DNA of 64,000 bases from JBHJGP01 sp050331695. GTDB lineage: Bacteria; Pseudomonadota; Alphaproteobacteria; Geminicoccales; Geminicoccaceae. The position numbers and the translations under genes are program-made. The first letter of the stretch is position 1. Each line of letters starts with the position of its first letter. Below the pieces are notes generated by a model that was not told the origin of the DNA, ran no database searches, and saw only the letters and a list, made by a program, of their open reading frames with translations. This document shows, piece after piece, positions 37,055 to 43,487 of the stretch. The stretch covers positions 1 to 64,000 of the forward strand of contig JBHJGP010000029.1 in assembly GCA_050331695.1 (NCBI GenBank), in the 5' to 3' direction.

Positions 37055-37669
37055 ATGAATGCTGACAGCGATCTAATTGCCCAAGACAAAAAGCGTTTGC
37101 GCCTGAGGGCCGGGCGCCAACGCGATACCATCTCGCTCGCCACTGCGAGTCTCGCGGCCGAGAAGCTTACCCATTGGATCGACGCCCTGTTGGCGGTCAC
37201 CCCTAAGCCGGTGGTCGCCGCCGGCTACTGGCCGCTTCGCTCGGAGATCGATCCCCGGCCCCTGATGGCCGCCCTGGCGACGAAGGGGGCAAATGTCGGC
37301 CTGCCGCGGATGGAGGGCTCCGAAGCTCCGCTCAGTTTTCATGACTTGCAGCCGGACATGGAACTGGTGGCCGGAGCTTTCGGGGTTTACGAACCGCTGC
37401 CCTCGGCCGATCCGCTCACGCCCAATCTGATCCTGGCCCCACTTTTGGCCTTTGACCGATCCGGCGGCCGTCTTGGCTACGGCAAGGGCTTTTACGACCG
37501 CACGCTGTTTCGCCTTAACCGGGCCGGCGACCCGCTTTTGGTGATCGGTCTCGCCTTCGCCAGCCAAGAGGTCGATCAGGTACCACGCTCGCCCACGGAC
37601 TACCTGTTGGACGGCGTCTTGACCGAAAAGGGCTTGGTCCTGTTTTCGCCGGCCCGGGCTCTGCCATGA
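37055..37669 (+). CDS. 5-formyltetrahydrofolate cyclo-ligase
   Basis: 204 residues. Converts 5-formyl-THF to 5,10-methenyl-THF with ATP. AAGYWPLRSEIDPRPLM is the N-terminal block, LAPLLAFDRSGGRLGYGKGFYDRTL is the signature loop with the G-x-G-K-G-x-Y-D motif. Follows 6S RNA, as in many proteobacteria (ygfA/fau). Its TGA overlaps the start of the next gene by 4 bases, so the two are coupled. Confidence 0.94.
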   Translation: MNADSDLIAQDKKRLRLRAGRQRDTISLATASLAAEKLTHWIDALLAVTPKPVVAAGYWPLRSEIDPRPLMAALATKGANVGLPRMEGSEAPLSFHDLQPDMELVAGAFGVYEPLPSADPLTPNLILAPLLAFDRSGGRLGYGKGFYDRTLFRLNRAGDPLLVIGLAFASQEVDQVPRSPTDYLLDGVLTEKGLVLFSPARALP

Positions 37670-38496
37670 AGATCCTGTTCGTCGGCGACGTGGTCGGCCG
37701 CGCGGGCCGTGAGCTTCTGATCGAAACCGTGCCTAAGCTCCGGGAGGAGCTCGATCTCGACGTGGTCATCGTCAACGGCGAGAACGCCGCCGGTGGTTTC
37801 GGCATCACCCAGCGGATCGCCGAGACCTTCTACGAGGCTGGCGTCGATCTGATCACCACCGGCAATCACGTCTGGGATCAGCGCGAGCTGTTGGGCACGA
37901 TCAATGGCGATCCGCGCATGATCCGCCCGCTCAACCTATCGCCCGACACGCCGGGCCGGGGCATCACCGCGATCCGCACACAATCCGGCAAGACCCTTGT
38001 GCTGGCCCAGGTTCTGGGCCGCATCCATATGAAGCCGGTCGCCTGCCCGTTCCGCGCGCTCGACGCCGAACTGACGAAATACCCGCTCGGCGGCAGCGCG
38101 GATGCCATCGTGATCGACGTCCACGCCGAGATCACGGCGGAGAAACAGGCGCTTGGTCACTATCTCGATGGCCGGGTCTCGCTGGTCGTCGGCACCCACA
38201 CCCACACACCCACGGCCGACGCCCGCATTCTTTCGGGCGGCACCGCCTACATCACGGATGTCGGCATGTGCGGCGCCTATGATTCGGTGATCGGCATGGA
38301 AAAGCAGGCATCGATCAAACGCTTCCTGAGCGATGTCCCGGGCGCCCGGATGGAGCCGGCCCACGGGCCCGCGACCTTGTCCGCCGTCGCCGTGGAGACC
38401 AAGCAGGGCGGTGGCGCCGAGGCCATTCGGCATCTGGTCCGGGGCACAGCCTTTGAGCTTTCGTCACGCCACGACAAAGAACCGGCGAGCCTGTGA
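37666..38496 (+). CDS. TIGR00282/YmdB-type metallophosphoesterase
   Basis: 276 residues. MKILFVGDVVGRAGRELL, VIVNGENAAGGFG, TTGNHVWDQRE and VVGTHTHTPTAD are the metal-binding blocks (Asp, Asn, His) of the YmdB family, which hydrolyses 2',3'-cAMP in Bacillus and affects RNA turnover or biofilm genes. ATG overlaps the cyclo-ligase stop by 4 bases. Length is normal. Confidence 0.92.
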   Translation: MKILFVGDVVGRAGRELLIETVPKLREELDLDVVIVNGENAAGGFGITQRIAETFYEAGVDLITTGNHVWDQRELLGTINGDPRMIRPLNLSPDTPGRGITAIRTQSGKTLVLAQVLGRIHMKPVACPFRALDAELTKYPLGGSADAIVIDVHAEITAEKQALGHYLDGRVSLVVGTHTHTPTADARILSGGTAYITDVGMCGAYDSVIGMEKQASIKRFLSDVPGARMEPAHGPATLSAVAVETKQGGGAEAIRHLVRGTAFELSSRHDKEPASL

Positions 38497-38586
38497 CGTT
38501 CATTACAGCGCCGGGAATTTTAACGCTTTAATTGACTGAACGGCGCATTTGGCTAAAAGTCTAGGCTAACTGGTGGAGTGACTCAG

Positions 38587-38715
38587 ATGAAAAAGCTTGC
38601 TCTGGCGTTCGGCGTTGTCGCCGCGGCTGGCCTGTTTGCCCTGACAGGGCCCGACTGGCTACCGGGCGAGACGATCGATCAGCAAAGTTGCGTCGAGACC
38701 AACACCTGCCCGTGA
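38587..38715 (+). CDS. Small exported peptide, 42 residues
   Basis: ATG 38587 to TGA 38713-38715, preceded by GGTGGAGTG. Reads MKKLALAFGVVAAAGLFALT then GPDWLPGETIDQQSC and VETNTCP. A basic start and hydrophobic core form a signal peptide or single membrane helix; the short remainder has two cysteines 7 apart that could form a disulfide or carry a ligand. I do not recognise a family. It lies just upstream of the 847-residue exported protein on the same strand. Confidence 0.55.
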   Translation: MKKLALAFGVVAAAGLFALTGPDWLPGETIDQQSCVETNTCP

Positions 38716-38802
38716 CGGCTCCTGGTTTTGTTCTGATCTGTCGATGGTGATCACTCTCTAGATTGGCATTTGTCCGACCGTTCTGCCTTCGAGGGCTCGG
38801 TC

Positions 38803-41346
38803 ATGGTTCGCTTCGTCTTGGTCTTCGTCAGCGCCGTATTCCCGTTGGTGAACGCGGTCGGTCACACGTCCGAAGACGTGAGTGTACAGGCCAAGACGCC
38901 GCAGACGGTTCGCGTGATGAATTATCCCGACCCGCATGTCGCCTCGGAGGAAGAGGCTCAGCTCAAACAGTTTTGCCAAGAGCTTCCTGAAGAACACCTC
39001 ATGGAGCAGTGTTCCGGCCTGAAAGTCGAGGTCGTCGGACACCAGGCCACCATCCGGTTTCCCGAAGAATGGGAGATCCATGCGGACGTCATCGACCGCA
39101 TCATCCAGTTCTACCAATTCCGAACCGCCTCGGACTTCGACAAGCTCGCATTCACAAGCATCGACATCATCGGCACCCTGGCCCTACAGCGCCTGGATGC
39201 GGAAATGCGCATTCACTTCGACAAGGTGACGTTCCACGGCGAGCGGGCTTTGAAAAATCCGTCCGCAGGGCCAGAGACTTTGTCCGTTTCTGACGAGATC
39301 CGGGATTCGGGCGATGAGAACCGCTACAGCATTCTGTTCGACGACGTCGTCTTCACACGAAAAATCAGCTTCACCGACGGCCGGGCCCTTCAGCCGATCC
39401 TGATCCGCAACACCACCTTCGCCGACGGCCTCGAATTCTCCGATTTCAAGCTCCTCGCCGGTCTGATCTTCGACAATGTGCGGATGGACGAAATATCCAT
39501 CCTGCGCCGCAACTATTTCTTCAACTGGCTGGCGCTTTCCAACGTCCTTGCCGCCGACGATCTGATCATATCGGACAATGTTTTCTACAAGCAGAAGGAC
39601 GAAACGCCGAACGCTTCACTGGCCACCACCAGCTCAATCCCCAGCCTTTTGATCCAGGACAGCATCGTCGAACAATCCCTCTACATCTCCGACAATATTT
39701 TTACCCACAGCGTTTTTGCCGAAACACCGGAGACGGCCGACCACCTGAAATATCCCTCCTTTTACTTCATCGATTCCGCGGTCAATCGGTTCTTCCGCTT
39801 TCGCCGCAACACGCTCGATCACCTGGCCCAGTTCTACAATTCGACGGCCGCACGGTTCGACGTTAGAAAGAATCGGTTCAATCAGTTCGTGAACATCTTT
39901 TCGCTCCAGGCCCAAAGCATCGACAGCCGGGACAATGATTATCTCCAGGGTCTCCAGGTGCATGCGACCCGGGTCGAAGGCAATCTGAGCTTCAGCGACC
40001 GCTTCGGTAACATTGTCCGCACCTCGCCCGGCCGCGTCGGCCCGGCTGCCCCACCTGTCGCCGTCAACGTGTCGAGCAACCGGGTGGAAGGGGATCTGAG
40101 CTTCGCCGCCTCGGCGCTGGCTGAGGAAGTCGGCGAGATTTTTTTACGCAACAACAATGTCGGCAAATCGATGCCGGTCCGGCTGCCGGTGCCGGTCCTG
40201 AACGATCAGGACTACGCGACGAGAAGCGACGGCAGTTGCGTGCCCGAGGCCCGAGAGCCGATCCAAGGGCGGCCATGGTTCGAACGATTGTGGCACGGGC
40301 CTGTCCATCTCACCGGCACCCATGTGACGAACGAATTATCTCTTGCCTTCGGGATGCCTTACGGCGGAGGCTATGTTCTGCCCTGTTCCGATTTCAAGTT
40401 TTCGTCCGCCAGCGACGACTATGGCCATAGCGGCGCGAAAGCCGCCGTCTCAGCCTGTGGCGGGCGTAAGGCGGACATCGTCGTCGACCTCACCTTGGTC
40501 GACGCCCGGGTGCTCACCTGGGATTTGCCGTTTCACCGCTGCGCCTACCGATGGACCAGTGCCGGCAACCTTCATTACGACTATTGGGGCAGCCCCAACT
40601 GGCTCTCGAGCTTCGAGCGCCAGGACGAAGAGGATCTCGCCGACGGCGACAAGTCCGAGGACCCGGGCCGCAAGCGCCTTAATCCGGACTTCACACCCCA
40701 GGACCTGCTCGAGCATGCCCAGCATTGGATGCGGCTGATGGTGCCCCACGCGCTCATGGTCGGCGAAGCGGTAGCGGCGGAAGCGCAGCGCGACACCGGT
40801 AGCCAACGTTCGGATCCGGGCGGCAAGCGTTTTCTTGCGACCTATCTGGACGAGCGGGGCGATCCGACCGCCAGCCGCGAGCTGCTCTACGAGGTCAAGA
40901 ACGAGCACTACTCCCAAGTTTTCTCCAAATGGTGGGAGCAGCCGCTCTACGGTTTTCTCAAGCTTTCGGGTTTCGGCGTCAAACCGGAGCTGCCTTTCGT
41001 CCTCTTCCTCGGGCTCTTTATGGTCTGCCTGATCATCTATCTGGCCAACTACGCCTACTACGCCATGAAGGGCGCCCAAGGCATCAAATGGAGCCGCCTG
41101 CCGGTGGATGACCGGGAGACCAAATACTCAAGAAAAGCCGGTTTTCTTCAGTATGAGCGGGACCGCCAGGCCCAGGATTTCAACATTTTGATCTACGCCA
41201 TCGACGCCAGCCTGCCGGTGGGCGACCTCCACACTTTCTCCAAGTTCTATCCGGCGAACGGCTTTGTCCGGATCGTCTCGCTTTTCCACCACCTCTTCGC
41301 CTGGATCCTGCTGACCGCGCTTCTGGCGTCGGCAACGGTGCTTTGA
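38803..41346 (+). CDS. Large exported beta-helix protein with C-terminal membrane segments, unknown function
   Basis: 847 residues from ATG 38803 (signal peptide MVRFVLVFVSAVFPLVNAVG). Residues about 120-460 consist of irregular strand repeats (for example ILIRNTTFADGLEF, LIFDNVRMDEISI, LLIQDSIVEQSLYISDN, RFFRFRRNTLDHLAQF, NVSSNRVEGDLSF) expected to form a pentapeptide-like beta-helix. Several Cys occur at 470-590. The C terminus has FLATYLDERGDPTASRELLYE, a hydrophobic segment near 730-755 (FVLFLGLFMVCLIIYLANYAYYA), then YAIDASLPVGDL and a second segment near 825-847. That tail resembles membrane tails of pentapeptide-repeat proteins thought to be channel-like. No function can be assigned. 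Confidence 0.7.
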   Translation: MVRFVLVFVSAVFPLVNAVGHTSEDVSVQAKTPQTVRVMNYPDPHVASEEEAQLKQFCQELPEEHLMEQCSGLKVEVVGHQATIRFPEEWEIHADVIDRIIQFYQFRTASDFDKLAFTSIDIIGTLALQRLDAEMRIHFDKVTFHGERALKNPSAGPETLSVSDEIRDSGDENRYSILFDDVVFTRKISFTDGRALQPILIRNTTFADGLEFSDFKLLAGLIFDNVRMDEISILRRNYFFNWLALSNVLAADDLIISDNVFYKQKDETPNASLATTSSIPSLLIQDSIVEQSLYISDNIFTHSVFAETPETADHLKYPSFYFIDSAVNRFFRFRRNTLDHLAQFYNSTAARFDVRKNRFNQFVNIFSLQAQSIDSRDNDYLQGLQVHATRVEGNLSFSDRFGNIVRTSPGRVGPAAPPVAVNVSSNRVEGDLSFAASALAEEVGEIFLRNNNVGKSMPVRLPVPVLNDQDYATRSDGSCVPEAREPIQGRPWFERLWHGPVHLTGTHVTNELSLAFGMPYGGGYVLPCSDFKFSSASDDYGHSGAKAAVSACGGRKADIVVDLTLVDARVLTWDLPFHRCAYRWTSAGNLHYDYWGSPNWLSSFERQDEEDLADGDKSEDPGRKRLNPDFTPQDLLEHAQHWMRLMVPHALMVGEAVAAEAQRDTGSQRSDPGGKRFLATYLDERGDPTASRELLYEVKNEHYSQVFSKWWEQPLYGFLKLSGFGVKPELPFVLFLGLFMVCLIIYLANYAYYAMKGAQGIKWSRLPVDDRETKYSRKAGFLQYERDRQAQDFNILIYAIDASLPVGDLHTFSKFYPANGFVRIVSLFHHLFAWILLTALLASATVL

Positions 41347-41464
41347 GCGCCCTCAAGGCACTACCATGAACTTAAAAACTGGCAGCAATCTTGGATCTGA
41401 TGGCAGCAAACCAATATCGTTTTGTTCATCAGCATTCATCGATGGCTGAAACGAGGTGGGACGG

Positions 41465-41740
41465 ATGGGAGAAACACTGAATATTCGTGATGTAAACCCG
41501 GTGACCAAGGCGGCATTGAGCGCTGCTGCAGAACGCGCGGGCATGTCGCTCGCGGCTTATGTCCGCTTGAAGCTTGACGAGATCGCCGGCACGCCCCGCC
41601 GCAAGGCGGGTGCCCTGGAGAAACTGATGAAGGATGTGGGCGAGCCGGTGGACGGCTGGGGTCCGATGAGCGAGGACGAGCTGACGGCCTGGGAAGGCCG
41701 GGATGACCGAGGCGATCCTGGACGCGATGATCGAGAATGA
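41465..41740 (+). CDS. VapB/FitA-like antitoxin
   Basis: 91 residues from ATG 41465 with GAGGTGGG upstream. ETLNIRDVNPVTKAALSAAA and GMSLAAYVRLKLDEIA form a ribbon-helix-helix DNA-binding domain of the FitA type; the tail binds a PIN-domain toxin. The last 38 bases overlap the toxin start. The antitoxin looks intact but its toxin is truncated, so this is an orphaned antitoxin. Confidence 0.8.
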   Translation: MGETLNIRDVNPVTKAALSAAAERAGMSLAAYVRLKLDEIAGTPRRKAGALEKLMKDVGEPVDGWGPMSEDELTAWEGRDDRGDPGRDDRE

Positions 41741-41927
41741 TCAGAGCGGCGTCGAGCTCCTGGCGTTCGACGCGGGCTCGGCCCGAACGGCAAGCCTCCT
41801 AACCTGGGATCACCGCGATCCCTTCGATCGCATGATCGCGGGCATCGCCATGACCCACGACCTTGCGATCGTCTCAAGGGACGAAATGTTCGATTCCCTG
41901 GAGGGGGTTGCCCGGGTGTGGGCGTGA
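41703..41927 (+). pseudogene. VapC (PIN) toxin with internal deletion
   Basis: 74 residues where about 130 are expected. It begins MTEAILD (first acidic residue) and then jumps to GVELLAFDAGSARTASLL and DPFDRMIAGIAMTHDLAIVSRDE, the second half of a PIN domain. Around 55 residues, including the second catalytic acid (the Glu of the xAExE region), are missing, so nuclease activity is not expected. A repeat copy starts at its stop codon. Confidence 0.75.
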
Positions 41928-41969
41928 GACAATTTCGGTGACAGTTTACTAAGAGACAATTTCGGTGAC
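41926..41969. repeat. Direct repeat GAGACAATTTCGGTGAC, two copies (repeat copy C)
   Basis: 17 bp at 41926-41942 and 41953-41969, period 27. The first copy continues AGTTTACTAA, making it the full dispersed motif (AATTTCGGTGACAGTTTACT at 41931-41950). Forms the left border of the mazEF cassette. Confidence 0.85.
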
Positions 41970-42076
41970 CTGAGCGTTGGGTGACACCCGCGGTGACTTG
42001 ACCGGCTGCTGATTGACTGGCCGACGTGACACGCCATATAACTAGTCACAGAACATGCAGCATCGTGAGGCGGATG

Positions 42077-42298
42077 ATGTCTGATTCCCACCCCCGCCAT
42101 GAGAATGTGCGCCGCTACCGCGAGCGGATGCGGGCGCAAGGGTTTCGCCAGGTCCAGATCTGGGTACCCGACACCCGATCGGCTGCTTTCGCCACCGAGT
42201 GCCGACGGCAATCGCTGCTGATCGCCGACGATCCGGCCGAGGACGCCCTGATGGACGAGCTCGAGCCGCTTCAGGATACGGCCGGCTGGCGGTCGTGA
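42077..42298 (+). CDS. MazE-family antitoxin (DUF3018-like)
   Basis: 73 residues from ATG 42077 (ATG 42074 also possible) after GTGAGGCGG. MSDSHPRHENVRRYRERMRA and GFRQVQIWVPDTRSAAFA are the signature of antitoxin MazE-like small proteins. Overlaps the toxin start by 4 bases (GTGA). Confidence 0.88.
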   Translation: MSDSHPRHENVRRYRERMRAQGFRQVQIWVPDTRSAAFATECRRQSLLIADDPAEDALMDELEPLQDTAGWRS

Positions 42299-42621
42299 TC
42301 CGAGGCGACTTGGTGACGGTGGCGCTACCCGGGGATTTCGGCAAGCCGCGTCCGGCCCTGGTCATTCAGTCGGATCTGTTCAACGAGACCCACCCCACCG
42401 TGACCCTTTTGCCCTTGACCAGTGAGATCCGGAGCGCGCCTCAGTTCCGGATCACCGTCGAGCCCTCCACGGCCAACAGTCTCCGGCTGGTCTCTCAGAT
42501 TATGGTCGACAAACCGATGACCTTTCGTCGTGATAAAATCCGAGAACCTTTCGGACGGCTGGAGAATGACATTCTTATGCGGGTCAGCCGGGCACTGGCT
42601 GTGTGGATCGGTATCGCTTGA
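42295..42621 (+). CDS. mazF: MazF/PemK-family mRNA interferase toxin
   Basis: 108 residues from GTG 42295. IRGDLVTVALPGDFGKPRPA plus LVIQSD, then VTLLPLTSEIR and LVSQIMVDKPMTF are the SH3-like barrel blocks of MazF/PemK, sequence-specific endoribonucleases. The RPALVIQ loop and the S-Q-I-x-V-D strand that hold the active site are intact. Paired with the MazE-like antitoxin. Confidence 0.9.
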   Translation: MIRGDLVTVALPGDFGKPRPALVIQSDLFNETHPTVTLLPLTSEIRSAPQFRITVEPSTANSLRLVSQIMVDKPMTFRRDKIREPFGRLENDILMRVSRALAVWIGIA

Positions 42622-42667
42622 GCGCGATGGTGCCGGGTCACCCCAGCAAGCGGAAAGAATTAAGTGC

Positions 42668-42721
42668 ATTTAGTAAACTGTCACCGTAACTACGATTTAG
42701 TAAACTGTCACCGTAACTACG
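42668..42721. repeat. Perfect 27-bp tandem repeat, two copies (repeat copy D)
   Basis: ATTTAGTAAACTGTCACCGT plus AACTACG occurs twice without a base between (42668-42694, 42695-42721). It is the dispersed motif in inverted orientation, extended by TAACTACG. Confidence 0.9.
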
Positions 42722-42728
42722 GAATTGA

Positions 42729-42758
42729 GTGCATTCAGTAAACTGTCACCGAAATTCC
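42729..42758 (-). repeat. Dispersed repeat, third local copy, right border of mazEF cassette
   Basis: AGTGCATTCAGTAAACTGTC then ACCGAAATTCC. Complement of the left border at 41931. Confidence 0.85.
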
Positions 42759-42821
42759 AACCTGACCATTGCCGCCCTCCTGGTGGCCTCGCTCTATCCT
42801 GTCTTGTTGCCGTAGTATTCT

Positions 42822-42853
42822 TTTCGGTGACATTTTAATTTCGGTGGAAATTC
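42822..42853 (+). repeat. Degenerate repeat copy E
   Basis: TTTCGGTGACATTTTAATTT then CGGTGGAAATTC; two partial copies of the motif side by side. Confidence 0.5.
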
Positions 42854-42857
42854 CTAA

Positions 42858-42989
42858 TCGGCTTCTGGGCCTCGGCCGCGTCGTCCACTGGAAGCAGGCC
42901 GCATCCACTACAGGATTGATAAAAACACTGAGATCGTAGAGATTATCATCGCGGCGCGCGCCAGCCAAACGCTGTCGCGGCATCAATGA
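42858..42989 (+). pseudogene. RelE/ParE-like toxin C-terminal fragment
   Basis: Open frame after TAA 42855-42857, without a start codon, reading RRPLEAGRIHYRIDKNTEIV then EIIIAARASQTLSRHQ and TGA. The R-I-H-Y-R-I-D strand followed by V-E-I-I resembles the last two strands of RelE/ParE toxins. The N-terminal part is missing and repeat copy E abuts the break. Weak but suggestive. Confidence 0.4.
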
Positions 42990-43001
42990 AGGGAATTTCC
43001 A

Positions 43002-43376
43002 ATGCGGTTAGTGATTGCACTCTTATTTGCAGTAATTGCCACTTCGGCTAGATCTGAGGTCAGCGAATCTCGACTTCTCGATTGTTCAGCTGAGCTGCAC
43101 AACTACGCAGGCTTTCTTGGATTTTTGAGGGATAGCGGCAGCGATATAAATTCCGCAACGATTGATAAGGCGAATGAGGAAGCCAAAGCCATAGAGCGTT
43201 ACTTGGTAGATGTTCGACGCGTTTCAGCGGAGAAAATCGTCACTACTCTGGATAAGCTGATTGATGTTAAAGTCGAAAGTTCCAAACGTTTGATGGAGAA
43301 CCGAGGTTTGCAAGGTACTCTCGATCTGTACACGCAACGTGCGAAAGAGTGTTCCAACATATTTGCGGGGCTTTGA
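43002..43376 (+). CDS. Small secreted protein of unknown function
   Basis: 124 residues. Signal peptide MRLVIALLFAVIATSARS, then an all-helical mature part with two cysteines (SRLLDCSAEL and AKECSNIF) likely forming one disulfide. AT-rich relative to neighbours and flanked by inverted copies of the dispersed repeat (42729-42758 and 43403-43423), so probably acquired. No family recognised. Confidence 0.6.
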   Translation: MRLVIALLFAVIATSARSEVSESRLLDCSAELHNYAGFLGFLRDSGSDINSATIDKANEEAKAIERYLVDVRRVSAEKIVTTLDKLIDVKVESSKRLMENRGLQGTLDLYTQRAKECSNIFAGL

Positions 43377-43402
43377 CGCTTTAGGGTCACCAAAGAACAG
43401 GG

Positions 43403-43423
43403 TTCCGGTGACAGTTCACTAAA
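43403..43423 (+). repeat. Dispersed repeat, copy F
   Basis: TTCCGGTGACAGTTCACTAA then A; opposite orientation to the copies at 42668-42758. Confidence 0.7.
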
Positions 43424-43487
43424 CCGTCGAAATTCCTAGCTGCGGGCGCTGAGAATGACGGTGACGCCGTCATTCCCTATTTTCCCC

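Larger units (their letters stand above)
41931..42756. mobile_element. Candidate mobile cassette carrying mazEF
   Basis: AATTTCGGTGACAGTTTACT at 41931-41950 and its exact inverted complement (AGTAAACTGTCACCGAAATT, 42737-42756) bracket a MazE/MazF pair; the arrangement matches the orientation of the arms of the 90-bp miniature element at 27886. Additional internal copies occur at 42668-42721. No transposase inside and no obvious target duplication. Confidence 0.5.

Noticed and set aside
42668..42758. Possible CRISPR array
   Set aside because: Two of the copies touch without a spacer, only three copies exist, and the same motif occurs singly elsewhere as inverted ends. No cas genes.
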